Source of the DNA: Lampris incognitus
Lineage: Eukaryota; Chordata; Actinopteri; Lampriformes; Lampridae
Direction of reading: 5' to 3'
NCBI RefSeq assembly: GCF_029633865.1
Contig: NC_079230.1
Span: forward strand, 27,939,457-28,003,456
Length of the DNA: 64,000 nt
This document shows, piece by piece, positions 11,910 through 25,766 of the stretch (the stretch's first letter is position 1; every line of letters starts with the position of its first letter). A model generated the notes under the pieces. That model was not told the DNA's origin, made no database searches, and saw only the letters and a list, made by a program, of their open reading frames with translations. Both the position numbers and the translations under genes were made by a program.

Positions 11910-12430
11910 GTGATTACAGCATTTAAGGCCATGGTAGAGGTGTTCCGAGTGATGGTAGATCATGTGTTCAGAATATGCCACAGTAGGCATCGCCCCTCTG
12001 CATACGCAAAGGAGTGTTTGTTAATTTCGTTGGGTGAAAAACTCACGTCAGCAGCAGAAATGGCTCAGATCTGACAGACTCTTACATTCTTCCACTAAAA
12101 CCCGGAGCGGAGTCTCGCGTGCAATCTAGCACAGCGGTGAACCGATGCTCCTCAGAGCCACGCGCCTCGCACCGTCCGCAGACCCGGGTCCGACTGCCCC
12201 CCTTCTCCAAGTCTGGGAGGGGAAACAGTAGAGGCCCAAAACAGCGGCAGCCGGCCACACTGGTCCGTCTGACTGTGGCTCCAGCGAACCAGACGGAAAA
12301 CACAAGTTGGTCCTCGTCATTCAGACTATGTTTTACAATCGCTCGCGGCGAGCAAACGGCCGAGGTTCTTGAAAAATGTGTGTTTCTAGAACTTCCGGTG
12401 AATTCTTGCCTTAATTTCACTTGCTAGGAG

Positions 12431-12749
12431 AGGGGTCCCCAATAGGCGGCCCGCGGGCCACGTCCGGCCCGTGACGGGTTGATTTATGGTCCGCGAGAAT
12501 TTTTGGAGAAATGCCAGAAGGAAGAATTTTTTTTATTTCCCTAACCAAAAAAAAATAATAAAATAATAAATTTCTTAGTAAAAGTAAGACTAGTAATATA
12601 TCGAAAAATAGATGAAAAATCTCTGTTTAAATTATAATACCTGCAACGTATCGACACCAAAACAAACTAACGAACAACGTGCTGCTGGAGGTTGAGTGGC
12701 CCGTGGCCCTAAAAGTGGCCCGCTATGAAAAGTCATTGGGGACCCCTGC
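12431..12749. mobile_element. hAT-type MITE
   Basis: 319-bp non-coding element. The ends AGGGGTCCCCAAT and ATTGGGGACCCCTGC are inverted repeats. The exact 8-bp target duplication GCTAGGAG occurs at 12423-12430 and 12750-12757, the hAT hallmark. Confidence 0.88.
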
Positions 12750-13082
12750 GCTAGGAGATCGGAGGGAAGTCTCAATTGGGCGTGCCGGCTCTTAAAAGTC
12801 CAGACACGTCACACGTCACGTGGCCTAACGTTGGCGGGGGACACAGTAAGACGCCTCAAAAACAAGACAGTGCCATAGGACCGGACGTACACAAGCGTTT
12901 CAGCCGGTTTTGTTTGGCGCCGAGGTCAAACTTCCTTCCACTGCAGTAAGGGAGGGTATGCAAATTCTCTGACGCAATAAAAACGACCAGAAATCTAATT
13001 GAAAAAAAAAAAGGTATCGACTTTCTTTTTTTTTTACTTTCAATGAGAGCAAGTAGGATTTTAATACCCTGAAGGCGGACAC

Positions 13083-13165
13083 ATGGTTGTGATTGGAATC
13101 GAACTTGTGAGAATTCGGTTATGGAAAGCTAACCAAACCGCTATGCCACCCTGCCAGCCCTCTCT
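13083..13165 (-). repeat. tRNA-like SINE head, degenerate
   Basis: On the minus strand GGGTGGCATAGCGGTTTGG resembles an A-box region, and AAGTTCGATTCCAATC lies at about tRNA B-box spacing. No body or target duplication was found, so this is a weak call. Confidence 0.3.
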
Positions 13166-16100
13166 GTCTGCAAACCAGGGACCTGGCAAAGCCCTCTGCT
13201 CTCTTACACATCCCCCCCCTCTCTCTCCTTTTTCTTTTTTTTTTCCTTTTCTTTTGTGCAGTTAATGAAACACAGGGTTTCCCATCATGCACCGCGCGAG
13301 GAAACACGTTTTCTTTTGCATTATTTTGTTCGATGCACGTCGATGGTGTTAGTACGGCAAGGTGGCGTAGTGACAGAAGAGCTATGACACTGTCTGGCTG
13401 TCACACCTGCAGGCTTTCCACTGGGACCGGTGCCCTCGCCCCCGACGGGATCAGGGACGGAGACCCGACCGGGTTGGGCCTCGGGCCAGCGCGTGTGTGG
13501 TCAATCGGAGATTCACCGGCCAGTTTATCCCACGTGGGCTGTTCGGGATTGATTAGAGCGCCAACATAATGTGGCTGGTTAAATAGCCAAAACAGCCAGC
13601 CGTAGCCCAACATGTAGAAGCATTTGGCAGGCAGCTGGTGTTGATTTTTCACCCGGCTCGTGATTACAGAGAATCGAGATAGACTGAAGTAATAAAACAC
13701 AACCAAAAGGACAAGTCTGCGGTTTTCACTGTATGCCATGTGCTAGGGAGTGTCTCCTCTAAAAGTCATATTTTGCATTCAAAGACACGTTTCATGCAAA
13801 AACGGTATAATTTTTTTTTCTCAAACAAAGAAACACGTTTCTTTTATATGTTCTTCTAAAAAAAAAAAGAAGCTTATTTTCTTTTTCATTTATATATGTA
13901 ACATTAAGATTTTTTTTCCCATACTTTTCCAGGGCAGGCACCGTACACACACTGGGTACAGAGGCATGCCACACTTGCATTGCTTTTGCATTCTACAGTT
14001 GGTTGGCTGGCAGGCATGATGTCACCCAGGCAGCGCCTGTGCAGTTAGTAAGTAAATTAAATGTCTGCACCAACTACACACACGCACACACGCACACAGA
14101 TTCTCACACGCACGAATTCCAACTTTTCTCTGGATCCCACTCGCTGTTTTGCAAACACACACCGACCAAGCATCACCCTTTGTAACATGGCACTGATCAG
14201 TCGCAGCCTTTGCAAAGGGAGCACTGCACTGCTCAGATGACATCACATGAGGGGCAGGGTATAGGGCTGTTCCAACAAGCTTCGAATGGAATAATAGAAG
14301 CAGCGCAGCAAGGCTCCGTGGCGCATGCAGAAATGGTCTGGGAATGGGTGTGGCCTGGGGTTGAGAGGGGTCAGAGGTCTGGAAGGGTGGGGGGGGGGGT
14401 CTAGCCCAGGGTTGCAGTCAGATTCATGAATGGGAACATGGGGAAGGTTTCGGAGAGAGGTCGGTGGGGTGAGGTGGGTGAGCACTAACTTTATGACATT
14501 TATGTTAGTATTTGCTCTTCTTTTTTTTTGCATTTTGTCTTATATGATTTTTTTTGTGGTATTTTAGTCTTTTTTTAATTTTTTTTTTTAAACTTTGTAC
14601 AAGTCGCACGATAACACAACTTAGGCTCAGAGTGGTGGTTTGGTTGAATCTCTACTCCTGCTGGTTCCATGGAAGGAGGATGGAGGTGGAGATGGAGAGG
14701 TGTTCTGGGAGGAACTTCTTTCTGGGGAAGACTTGCTACACGAGTTGTCAACTCTATACACAATATAAATACACAGATAGAGGGGTAACACTAACGCCGA
14801 TATAGTTATCTGTTTGCTATTTGTGCTCAGTTACATACTGTAAGTTTGCAAATATTGCTAGTAGTCATGTTTTACCCAAGTTGTTCCCCAATAACCTGGA
14901 TTGAATGTACGTTGTGTAAATTGTGGCTACTTCGTAATTGTTGCATTTTTGACGGCAAAAATTTGCATACTGCGACATAGTATTATGAATCTGCTTTTAC
15001 AAAAAATGACTTAATTGTCAATTAAATACTAAACATATCCAAAATGTTAGAATTTATCTTCCCTTCAATCAGTAAACAATTTATAATGACATATAGAAAC
15101 CGGTGTTGTGCAGTTTGATAATACTTGACTCGTAGCAAGAGCGATGCATGTGTGCTCATGCATCAAATATATGATTTAAATTAGAAACAGCTTAATTGTT
15201 CACAATAGACTTTGATGGGGCTACATTAAAATACAGTCCCATCACACATACACAATCACAACACACACACACACACACTTGAGCTTTGACATGCATTTCT
15301 ATTGTATCTTGGGGTGTGTCTGTGCGACATCACAGCGAGATAGCTCCACCCTCCTGTCATCCCAGCCAATCAGAGACCCTCTCTACCAGTCCCAACATGA
15401 CACGGGGGTGATGAAATGACGATGGATGGAGAGGAGCGGACAAAGGAGATGGAGGGAGAGGACGATTCCACCAAAGTCAGGTAACAACAGGAAGAGGAGG
15501 TGAGGTGAAATGCGTTGCGTTATTCTTCCCGCCCGTCTCGGAAACAGGAAGTACAAAGTGCACACATCCCAGCCTCCCCATCACTCACAATAGGGGTTAG
15601 AACCAAAATGCGTGCTGTGCTGCAATATGGTGTCTTCAGAGACACGGCTGAAAGCCAGATGACTTGCGTCCGAGTGTGTGCGACTGTTTGTTGTTCACCG
15701 CTCACACCCAAGTGTGACACTCGGAGGACTGTCACATAAACACAGTGGGTTTGACTGCACACCTTAATCCCACCTCCCTGTGTTTTATTCCTCTTTCACC
15801 TCAAGGGACACCTCCCCTCTCTCCATCTCTGCCCCCCCAATCCACCCATCCATCCGTCCATCCATCCAGTCCTCCATCCCATCCACCCCCAATGAAATAA
15901 AATGCAAATCACTCATCCTGCTCCACGAGGCCCTTGAAACCACCCGAGAGGGGGGTTGTTGGAAGGAGATAGAGGGATGTAGAAGCCAGAAGGGGGGTGG
16001 GTGAGCTCTTGAGGTATATGGGTGGGGGGTGGGGGGGGGTAGAAAAGAGTGCTATTGTGGCATCGTATTAAAAGGGATTATTGATCCGCGTCACAGGAAA

Positions 16101-16483
16101 ACCAGAAGGAGGGAACGGGAGGTGTGGGAAGATGTCGGTTTGATGGGAATGAGACGGTGATGATGTCATGAATGTGTGTGTCCATGTTTTACTCCAATAG
16201 AATGGAAAGAAAAGAGGTCTAAAAAAGGTTTTAAAAAAAACATTAATAAAATTCAGGGGGGGAGGGGACGACAAACTCTTTCAAAATGTAAAAGTATAAT
16301 ACAAAAAAACCAACAACAAAAGCGTAGTCATAATAAAAAGAGTTAGTGACTTTAAGATGAAGTAGTAGAAGTGTTTAGTAGAAGTAGAGGCTTACTCTAA
16401 CGGTACAAAATAAATAAAAGCCGTAAGAGGATAGTGCCGAGAAGACTCGGTCGGGGCTCACACGGCAGGTCAAGGAGGGTTGC

Positions 16484-16524
<41 letters not shown>

Positions 16525-16588
16525 TCTCTCAACTCCCTCACTCCATCTCTCACCCTCTCACTCTTTCTCTCCCTCTCCCTGGCATCTC

Positions 16589-16956
16589 TCACTCCTCACG
16601 GAGCTGCAGGCGATAGTGGCTGTAGCGGATCTGGAAGAAGAGCCTCTCTAGTGGCGAGCGGCTCATCCCGGGGAGCCTGTAGTCCTCGCTCTGGCCCGTC
16701 CGGCGGAAGCCCAGCGACTCGTACAGCTTGTGCGCGGCCAGTTTGACGGCGGTGGTGCCCAGGACCACGGCGGCGTAGTTGTTGCGAACAGCGAACTCCA
16801 GCACGCGCCGGCCCAGCGCCTTGGCAATACCCTTGCCACGGTAGCGAGAGTCCACCGACATGCGCCGCAGCTCCACCGTGTTGTCCTCCTCACGACCCTG
16901 CGCCGCCACGATGCCCACCACACGGCCCTCCAGCACCGCCACCCAGAAGCAGGATC
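16589..16956 (-). CDS. NAT8L: NAT8L exon 3 (GNAT catalytic domain)
   Basis: Encodes residues 164-285 and the TGA at 16591-16589. The acceptor is TCTTCCAG|GATCC. Acetyl-CoA motif A (RYRGKGIAKALG, about 201-212) and motif B (AAHKLYESLGF, about 237-247) are both intact. The exon is GC-rich, with silent-site GC much higher than its flanks. Confidence 0.96.
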
Positions 16957-19900
16957 CTGGAAGAGAAGAAATGGCCATCGGGTCCAGTGTTTATTACAGC
17001 ATTATATATATCCCCCCCCCTTTTCTCCCCAATTGTACCTGGCCAATCACCCTGCTCTCTGAGGCGTCCTGGTCGCTGCTCCACCCCCTCTGCTGATCCG
17101 GGGAGGGCTGCAGACTACCACATGCCTCCTCTGATACATGTGGAGTCACCAGCCACTTCTTTTCACCTGACAGTGAGGAGTTTCACCAGGGGGATGTAGC
17201 GCATGGGAGGATCACACTATTCCCCCCAGTTCCCCCCACCCCGAACAGGCGCCCCGACCGACCAGAGGAGGCGCTAGTGCAGCGACCAGGACACATGCCC
17301 ACATCCGGCTTCCCACCTGCAGACACAGCCAATTGTGTCTGTAGGGACGCCCAACCAAGCCAGAGGTAACACGGGGATTCGAACCGGCGGTCCCCGTGTT
17401 GGTGGGGGGAATGCTACCTGGATGCCCACAGCATTATATTTTTATGCTTCTTTGAGCTTCCGTTACGTTACAGAAATCCCACTAAGTGCACAGATCTGAA
17501 TACTTCTCTGAATAGACATTCAGCACAGTACAGATTTACTTTGCTCAGGGTCAGTAAGTCCATGTTTTACTTTCAAATCTGGCCTTTACATATATTCTAG
17601 CGAGATAAAGGAGGACTGAGTCTTTTTAGGCTCTAGGCTACATTTCCAGTAGATCTGAACAAGTCTGATGCGTTAAAATCACATGGTAATATCTTATCGT
17701 CTTGACTCAAGAATCACTTACTCATCAAGAACTATGTAAGATCATGGTTTAAGAATATTTATCTTGTTTCAGGAAATCTTAGTTGAAATACCTTCCTGCA
17801 CGGACAGGTTATTCTGGGGATTTTTCTTGCTTGTATATGATAAATTTGGTCTCAGTTTTGAAAGCGTGGAAACAGACATCAGACTCTAGAGTTGAAGGTG
17901 TATCTCTGGAGAGCAGTTTTATGAGCATCCTCTGTTAGTATCAAGAGTACAGCATTAGCCTCATAAACACCTTCTACCTGTAGCGGAGTACAATTCGCAC
18001 TAATGGCCAAAAGTGGAAATAGATGGGTGAAGGGAGAAGATGGTGGAACCAGCAGGGGATGGTTGGCAGCAGAAACTTAAGTCACTGGCCAGGGTTTTCC
18101 ATTAGTTGCCTCATCTCATCTCACTGTAATGACTTAAAGGCTGTGAGAAGTGGGGAGGGCGACCGGAGAGCGTAGAACGAGGGAGAGAGGGAGAACGAGG
18201 GATAGAGGGAGGAAGATAAATGAAGGCAGCGACCAGTGACTGAATGGTGCCTAATGGCATTAGCCACTCAGCGAGACACGGATAATTAAAAGCGGGGGGT
18301 GAAAGTGGGCCGGAACAATCTGGAACGGCGTTCCGGCACCATTGAGTAATAAGTAAATAAATCTGATTGGCAGTTTCATACATAATGATGTCAAGCGAGT
18401 TCGTTTTTTGTGTGCTGCAGCCCGGCGTTCCCTCCAGCTGATTCCATCGAGATGCTCACACAACAAATCAGAAATTAATGTGCCCCCCCCCCCGCAGCCC
18501 CGCCCCCACATTCAACACACATCCTTTTCCCGCTCTCATCCCTTCCCTTCGATGGGATCATGTGTGCAGATGTCGATAAACTCACAGTTGCGGCGCTTAT
18601 CATCAGCATCAGTCTAGCTGCCGCAGGGGCGCCAGCGTAAACGGAGTTGCTTTTTCTCTGAAGCGGTAGGTTTTCAGATGCAGCGTTTCAAACAAAGCTC
18701 GACAAATATCCCCAAACACACTAGCTGTTTTCTCTGTCTCGCTAGCTACCGGTACGGTGGCGGACACTTCGGCTAGCTTAGCTAGCATGACGTTAGCTCC
18801 CGCTCAGATGCAGAGCTCGCACGGGGGCGAGGAGCGTAAAGTACCCTCAGATTGGGATGAGTATTTCCCAGTTAGAAGGTAAATTATTCACTTTACTGTG
18901 TGATATCTTCACTCTCAGAGATGGAAGAAGATGGAAGAGAGAGAGGACAGAAGAGGAAGGTGACAGATTGATAAAATGGAAGAAATTGAAAGCTTGCATA
19001 AGTAATGTCAGTCGTTTTAGTTTTTATCTTTAATCAGACAGTGGATGTGTGCGTGACGTGTTGTTGAAGTTATCTGGTTAATTCATGTTGTGAAATGTCT
19101 TTGACAGTCGATAGATGACAGTCATTTTTGTGTTATTCAAAGGCTGTGTAAGAATACTGGACAGTTTAAACAAGTGCAGGCTGGGGAACTGGACAGTTTG
19201 CAGCACTGTGGTAAAGTTTACAGTAGTGGACTAACTCGGCCCGGTGCAGGGCAGCCTGCAGGTCACGGTTAGGTTAGGTCAAGGGTAGCAGTCATCGGTT
19301 TGAATTTAAGCTGATGATGCTCTTTAGTACCACTTGCCAAATTCCACTTTTTTTACCGTGGCTAGGGGTTGGCTAGCAGCCATGATAGCATGATAGCCCG
19401 TGTAACATCTGCTAAGTTAATGCAGAACGCAGTAGGCTAAATCCACAAAGGGCAGTAAATCTCAGAGCCACAGCAGCAGCACAGCCCAGACAAGTCCCCC
19501 GGAGCTCACAGTACCAATCAATTTGGAAGTTATTTTGAGGCGAGTCATTTTTACTTGCTGCCCCGCTGCACCAGATCCTAGGGTTCCCCCAACTGCCAAA
19601 CCCCACTTTAACCCCTGATTAAAAGTGCTGTCGTGGCTGATCTGTCACTCAGGACTCTGAGCACAGCAGACCTGACATGATTGACAGAGATGCACAAACC
19701 ACAGGCGAGGAAACCGAAAGTGAGGGAGTTGTACACCAGTGTCTTTCACAGAGGGACACATCACCACCGCCCACTTTTACTTGCTTGAGGCCGTTGTTTA
19801 TGTGGTTACTTGTGCGTTGACTGAGTTTAATGACTTTCATCTGATTTTTTTATTTTGGAAAAAAAATATCTTGTTTTCCAGACTAAATTAGCATCAATGA

Positions 19901-20258
19901 GATAACAAGCAGTGTCATTCTTGTTCTCTGAAAAACAGCATCAGTGTTTAGTTTTTCACAGGCAGGCGGGGGAAGTGGGACACTACATCAAGAACACACA
20001 TTTAAAGGGAAATTTTGCCACTAATAATCTGCATTTCCTGTAAGCGCTAGTGGCCTGTCTATCTCTTAAATCTATAGCCCCTTCAATGTGGCAGCATGGT
20101 GGCGCAGTGGTTAGCGTGGTTGCCTCACAGCAAGAAGGTCCTGGGTTTGAGCCCTGGGGTAGTCCAACCTTGGGGGGTCATCCCATGTCGTCCTATGTGT
20201 GGAGTTTGCATGTTCTCCCCGTGTCTGCGTGGGTTTCCTCTGGGGGCTCTAGGTGTGA

Positions 20259-20318
<60 letters not shown>

Positions 20319-22847
20319 TGGCCTGGCAGCCTATCCAGGGTGTCTCCCCACCTGCCGCCCAATGACTGTTGGAATAGACTCCAGTATCCCTGCGACCCTG
20401 AGAGCAGGATAAGTGGTTCAGATAATGGATGGATGGAACCCCTTTAATGCAAATCCCCCCCCCCTTTTTTTCTCCCCAGTTGTAGCTGGCCAATTACCCC
20501 ACTCTTCCGAGCCGTCCTGGTTGCTGTTGTACCCACTCTGCTGATCCGGGGAGGGCTGCAGACTACCACATGCCTCCTCTGATACATGTGGAGTTGCCAG
20601 CCGCTTCTTTTCACCTGACAGTGAGGAGTTTCACCAGGGGGACGTAGCGCATGGGAGGATCACGCCATTCCCCCCAGTTTCCCCATGAACAGGCGCCCCG
20701 ACCGACCAGAGGAGGTGCTAGTGCAGCGACCAGGACACATACCCACATCCAGCTTCCCACCCACAGACACGGCCAGTTGTGTCTGTAGGGACGCCCGACC
20801 GAGCCAGAGGTAACACAGGGATTCGAACAGGCGATCCCCATGTTGGTAGACAACGGAATTGACCGCTACGCCACCCGGACGCCCAATGCAAATCATTTTG
20901 ACAGAGAAATCAACATTCTCCTGCCGAGCGGTTCTACATCACCTACACGTACGAGAATGTGTTGCGTGAGTTTCTCAGCAGTGGAAATTAAAAACTAACA
21001 TCTCAGCCCGTCCGCTGGCGTCATCCGCTGACGTCAGCGGATGGCGGAAGTGAGCCAGGTTGCTCTAGCGGGCTATGGCGATGCAGACAACACTGACAAG
21101 TATGTTGTACGTCATACAGATGTCAACCTTACGATCAATACACGGACCTGAGGTTGAAAAATGGTGAAATTTCCCTTTAAACACAGAACCGCTGAAGGCA
21201 TCTAGTTAAGTCAGAGGCTCTCTGACACAGCAGATACTGTGTCAGCAGACAGCGCCCTTCCACCAGGGCTGCTGCTGAGAGCTTGAGTATCAGCCCGGTT
21301 TTCTTATCGATTTGGTGCCGAGCCTGCAATTTGTCAGCCACTCCTATAAACACGGGCCGATGGTGTCATGGGATGCCGTCGTGCTTTTGAAGCTGTGTGT
21401 TGTGTGTCTCTCGGCACACCGAGAGACACACAACAGCATAGCATGAGGCGTCTTCAGTCAGCTGAGCTGGTGTGTGTCTGTTGCCCACGCTGCTGGCATC
21501 AGTGGTGGTTGTAATGTCAGGAGTTGCTCAGAGATTCCTCTATGTTCGTCGGTCCACACACAGCTAGTAAAATATGACTCTAATGAAGTCCATTATCACG
21601 CCCAAATTACAGCCATAAATTAGAGCCTCTCTCAAACCGGAACACCTACTGGAACTAATGGGGATGTGAGAAACGCACCGGGGGGGGGGGGGGGGGCACG
21701 GTTCCCAGGCGCAAAATGACCCCCCGCATCTGCAGGAACTTTTTTTCTTTTACGGAAACACCGCCTCACCGGGAACTGAAAATAATACTGTGATTTGGCA
21801 TAGCGAATCTCCTTATCTGCCGCAGAACGTTATCTGCCTCGACGCTCCGTTCTAAATCGCTCCCCGGCAACGCTCCGCCGCAGGGAGCGCTCCGCCACGA
21901 GGAGCACTCGCAACAGCACAACGCTCCCCAACGCTTGTCGTTGCATGATTTCCCTTTTGCCATCATTCAGGGAAGATGGGCCATCCCTCTACACACACAC
22001 TCTGTGTATTTTAGCAGTATTTGTGGCCCAGCTACACTCTGCTCACATCCCGTTCGTCTGCAACATAACTCGGACTGTAATGTCACGTCATGTCGTGCAA
22101 TGAGCAGAGATAGACCGATAGAAAATACAGCCTATCTCCTTTTCTGCACTCTGACTCATGAACATTTGCACACAAACACAACCACTAGCCCCTCTCTTAC
22201 CCTCTTTTTTTCTCTCATACACACACACACACACACACACATCATCATCATCATCATCATCATCATCAGCCACGATGAGTGAGGCGGTGACATTATTGTC
22301 GTGCTTCTGGAGTCCCGTGCGCCGGGAGGGTTTTCAGGCCCCTGCAGGCCTCTATTAAGCCGACCCGGGTGGTTTGTGTAACTGAATCAAACAACTGCCA
22401 TATGTAGGTCGCCAATGCAACAGGCATTCCATTGTCCGCCCCGCCCCACCGACTAGAAAGGATGACATCATTTTGGCGGCCGTGCACTGCTGTAGATTTT
22501 TCTCATAATCAAATTGACCTGTCAGGGGATTTGTGAAATCAGATGTCCCCTCCCAGCCTTGTGGCCATGCCGTGCGTCACATGGCCGGTATTTGGGGTCT
22601 GACTGGGAAATGTGCAGCTGCTCGAGATGCTGTTTAGCGTTAAACAGGGTGGGCTTTAAGCCTTAAACAGGGACCCCTCTCTGCAGATCTGGGTGGGCGA
22701 TGGTTATCACCGATAACGTGTCGAAATACCTACAACATTACGGCGCTGAAGCCGCCCGGCCCGGCCAGGCCCGGCCCGGTGTTAGACCGACTGCAGGGAA
22801 TCAACATGTGTATGTGTGCGAGTGAGCATGTGCCTTTTATATTATGA

Positions 22848-22879
<32 letters not shown>

Positions 22880-22993
22880 CTGGAGGGGTGGATGAGGTTG
22901 AGGTGGGGGGGCCCCTCCTGACCATCTGTCTGACCCGAGCCCATGCCAGGAATCAGGACAGCCAGCAAAACATGCCGGCCAACTTCCCTTAAT

Positions 22994-23041
<48 letters not shown>

Positions 23042-25733
23042 CACCATGCTTGTCTCTCTTGTGTTACTTAACACTATTGCTAAAAAATAAATAAATCATG
23101 ATGTCACTAGGGACAATGAGCTGTATTCTGATTAAGCCCACATAGGCACGCAAATGCACAAACCGAGCCTACACATGCCACACAATCACAACGCACACAC
23201 ACAATAACTCAAGGAATATCCCAAACACAACCCCCTCCCCCATTTCTCTCTCTGTCTCTCCATCAGTCTCGGTGACCTGTAAGCCTCCCGATGTCGCGGC
23301 TGGAGGAGCCTTACATCTGCCTCGTCTGACATGGCTGCCATTAGAGAGGGTGGATGGATTTAGTGGAGCTGAGCACCGCTAAGCTGTCATTATCTCTGCT
23401 GGGAATGTCGCTCCCTGCAGATGAGGGAGAGGGAGAGAGATGAGTACCAGAGATGGCTGGGCAAAGGAGGAAGTATGGAACCAGGGACATGAGGATCCAG
23501 AACACTTGGAGAAAAGCGTGTGTTGCAGAGGAAGGTATTGTGAGCGCTGCTGTTTTATTTATTTGTTTATCTATTTAAACTTTTTTAAAATGTATTTGTT
23601 TGTTTGTTTATTTATTTATTTCCTTTTACGCCACTTCTTGATTCTGCCAGATTCAGCTAAGGAAGACAGGATGTGTGCGTCAACACATTTACTTTTGCCA
23701 AGGTCCATATGGTCATGAAAAACCTGGATGGAAATCAGTAAATATGAGAATGCAACTTCCGGACCCTGAGAGCAGGATAAGTGGTTCAGATAATGGATGG
23801 CTGGATGGATAATGGATGGATGGATGGATGGAAAGGTTATGGTAAATTATAATTCAGTCTTGGTAATCTGAGAAACGCATAGACACTGTTAAAGAATGAC
23901 TGAACGATCCATGGAAAAAATTCCAAGAAAAATAAACAGGCGTAACCATTGCAGCAGAGTTTAAACAATTTTGTTGTGGGCGTCCAGGTGGCGTGGCGGT
24001 CTGCCATTGCCTACCAACACGGAGATCACCAGTTCGAATCCCCGCGTTACCTCCTGCTTGGTCAGACGCCCTTACAGACACAATTGGCCGTGTCTGCAGG
24101 TGGGAAGCCGGATGTGGGTATGTGTCCTGGTTGCTGCACTAGCGCCTCCTCTGGACGGTCGGGGCGCCTGTTCGGGAGGGACGGAGGAACTGGGGGGAAT
24201 AGCATGATCCTCCCACGTGCTACGTCCCCCTGACGAAACTCCTCACGGTCAGGTGAAAAGAAGCGGCTGGTGACTCCACGTGTCGGAGGAGGCATGTGGT
24301 AGTCTGCAGCCCTCCCCGGATCGGCAGAGCGGGTGGAGCAGCAACCGGGATGGCTCGGAAGAGTGGGGTAATTGGCCAAGCACAATTGGGGAGAGAAAGG
24401 GCGGGGAAAAAAATCTAGAAATAAAAAAAAAAATGTTCTTGTGTGTGTGCAACCCATTTTGTGTCAGTGTGCTAACGCATCTCCTCTGGCTAGCTCTCCT
24501 ATCAGTTAGCTAGCTATCAGTTAGCAAGTTATCAGTTAGCTGGTTATCAGTTAGCTAGCTATCAGTTAGCTAGCTATGTGGCTGACAGTACACTGGGTAC
24601 AAGTACAGTTTAAACAAAATACGGCTTCTAGAGTGGCTCACATACAGTATTTGAAATATAGACTCACTTTCACATTATATATTGGGTTGAAACACACCTT
24701 TTCAGCGATAGCTCTAAAAAGTAGTCCCCCCCCCCCCAGTTGTACTTGGCCAGTTACCCCACTCTTCCGAGCCATTCCAGTCGCTGCTCCACCCCCTCTG
24801 CCGATCCGGGGAGGGCTACAGACATACCTCCTCCAATACATGTGGAGTCACCATCTGCTTCTTTTCACCTGACGGTGAGGAGTTTCACCAGGGGGACGTA
24901 GCGCATGGGAGGATCACGCTATTTCCCCCAGTTCCCCCTCCCCCCTGAACAGGCACCCTGACAGACCAGAGGAGGCGCTAGTACAGCGACGAGGACACAT
25001 ACCCATATCCGGCTCCCCACCCGCAGACATGGCCAATTGTGTCTGTAGGCACGCCCGACCAAGCCGGCGGTAACACGGGGATTTGAACCGGCGACGCCCG
25101 TGTTGGTAAGCAACGAAATATACCGCCACGCGACCCGGATGCCCAGATAAAAAAATGTAGTTTCTTTTGGTCATGAAAACTGCTCTAAAAGCTATGCGTG
25201 AGTCATGGAGAAGTCACTGAAAACCCCTGGTGTGAAAGTGTCAGACCTGTTGGGAAGTGTAGTGTTCTGTGTGAGGGAGGCCAGAGGGCAAGCAGGACAG
25301 CAGCATGTGTCAGTGAAAACCATGTAAGATGGTCAGGTTTGGACACTCAAATCCAATCGTGTTTGTGAATGGGGATCTGTCCTCACCCTGGTTTCCATAC
25401 CAAACACAGACTTTGCCGGCGCACTGTGTCCATGAGAGTACGAAGTCGGTTTCCTGGGTTACTGTTTAAGGGTATTTTTTTAAAACACAAACTCTTTAAA
25501 CACTGCTTCTGTCCAGCTGAGTCTCTCGCACGCGCGCTCTCTCTCTCTGAATTTTCAATTTCGTTGTTTTACTGGCACGATAAAAATTGTATTTGTACTG
25601 CCAAAGTATTTAGAAGTACATTTGTTTGCGAACAAAAGCACGCAAACTTAAGTAAAGTCAGCTTAATATCATTTGTATAATGAGGAAGAAAATACATATT
25701 TCCATCAGCTGGAGGATCTCTCCCTCTCGCTTT

Positions 25734-25766
<33 letters not shown>

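Larger units (their letters stand above)
9745..16588 (-). other. NAT8L: Probable long NAT8L 3' UTR (end uncertain)
   Basis: Mammalian NAT8L has a multi-kilobase 3' UTR, and no other gene is visible here. Minus-strand AATAAA signals occur at 15784-15789 (about 0.8 kb after the stop) and 9745-9750 (about 6.8 kb after). Which one is used cannot be told from sequence. A GA repeat, seen as CT on the plus strand at 16486-16530, starts about 60 bases after the stop codon. A hAT MITE, a SINE and GA/AAT repeats lie inside. The extent is inference. Confidence 0.35.
20001..21181. mobile_element. MITE carrying two later SINE insertions
   Basis: Terminal inverted repeats TTTAAAGGGAAATTT(TG/CA)CCA at 20001-20020 and 21162-21181 match at 18 of 20 positions. 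Removing the two inner SINEs and their duplications leaves a core of roughly 0.4 kb with no coding capacity. Superfamily unresolved: TTAA lies at both ends and could be a piggyBac-type duplication. Confidence 0.7.
21182..23977. other. NAT8L intron 2 segment with microsatellites
   Basis: Contains a perfect 17-bp hairpin (21398-21435), CA plus TCA repeats (about 22219-22267), GT repeats (22848-22879 and 23000-23039) and a V-SINE tail relic (23762-23832). No gene recognised. Confidence 0.5.
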
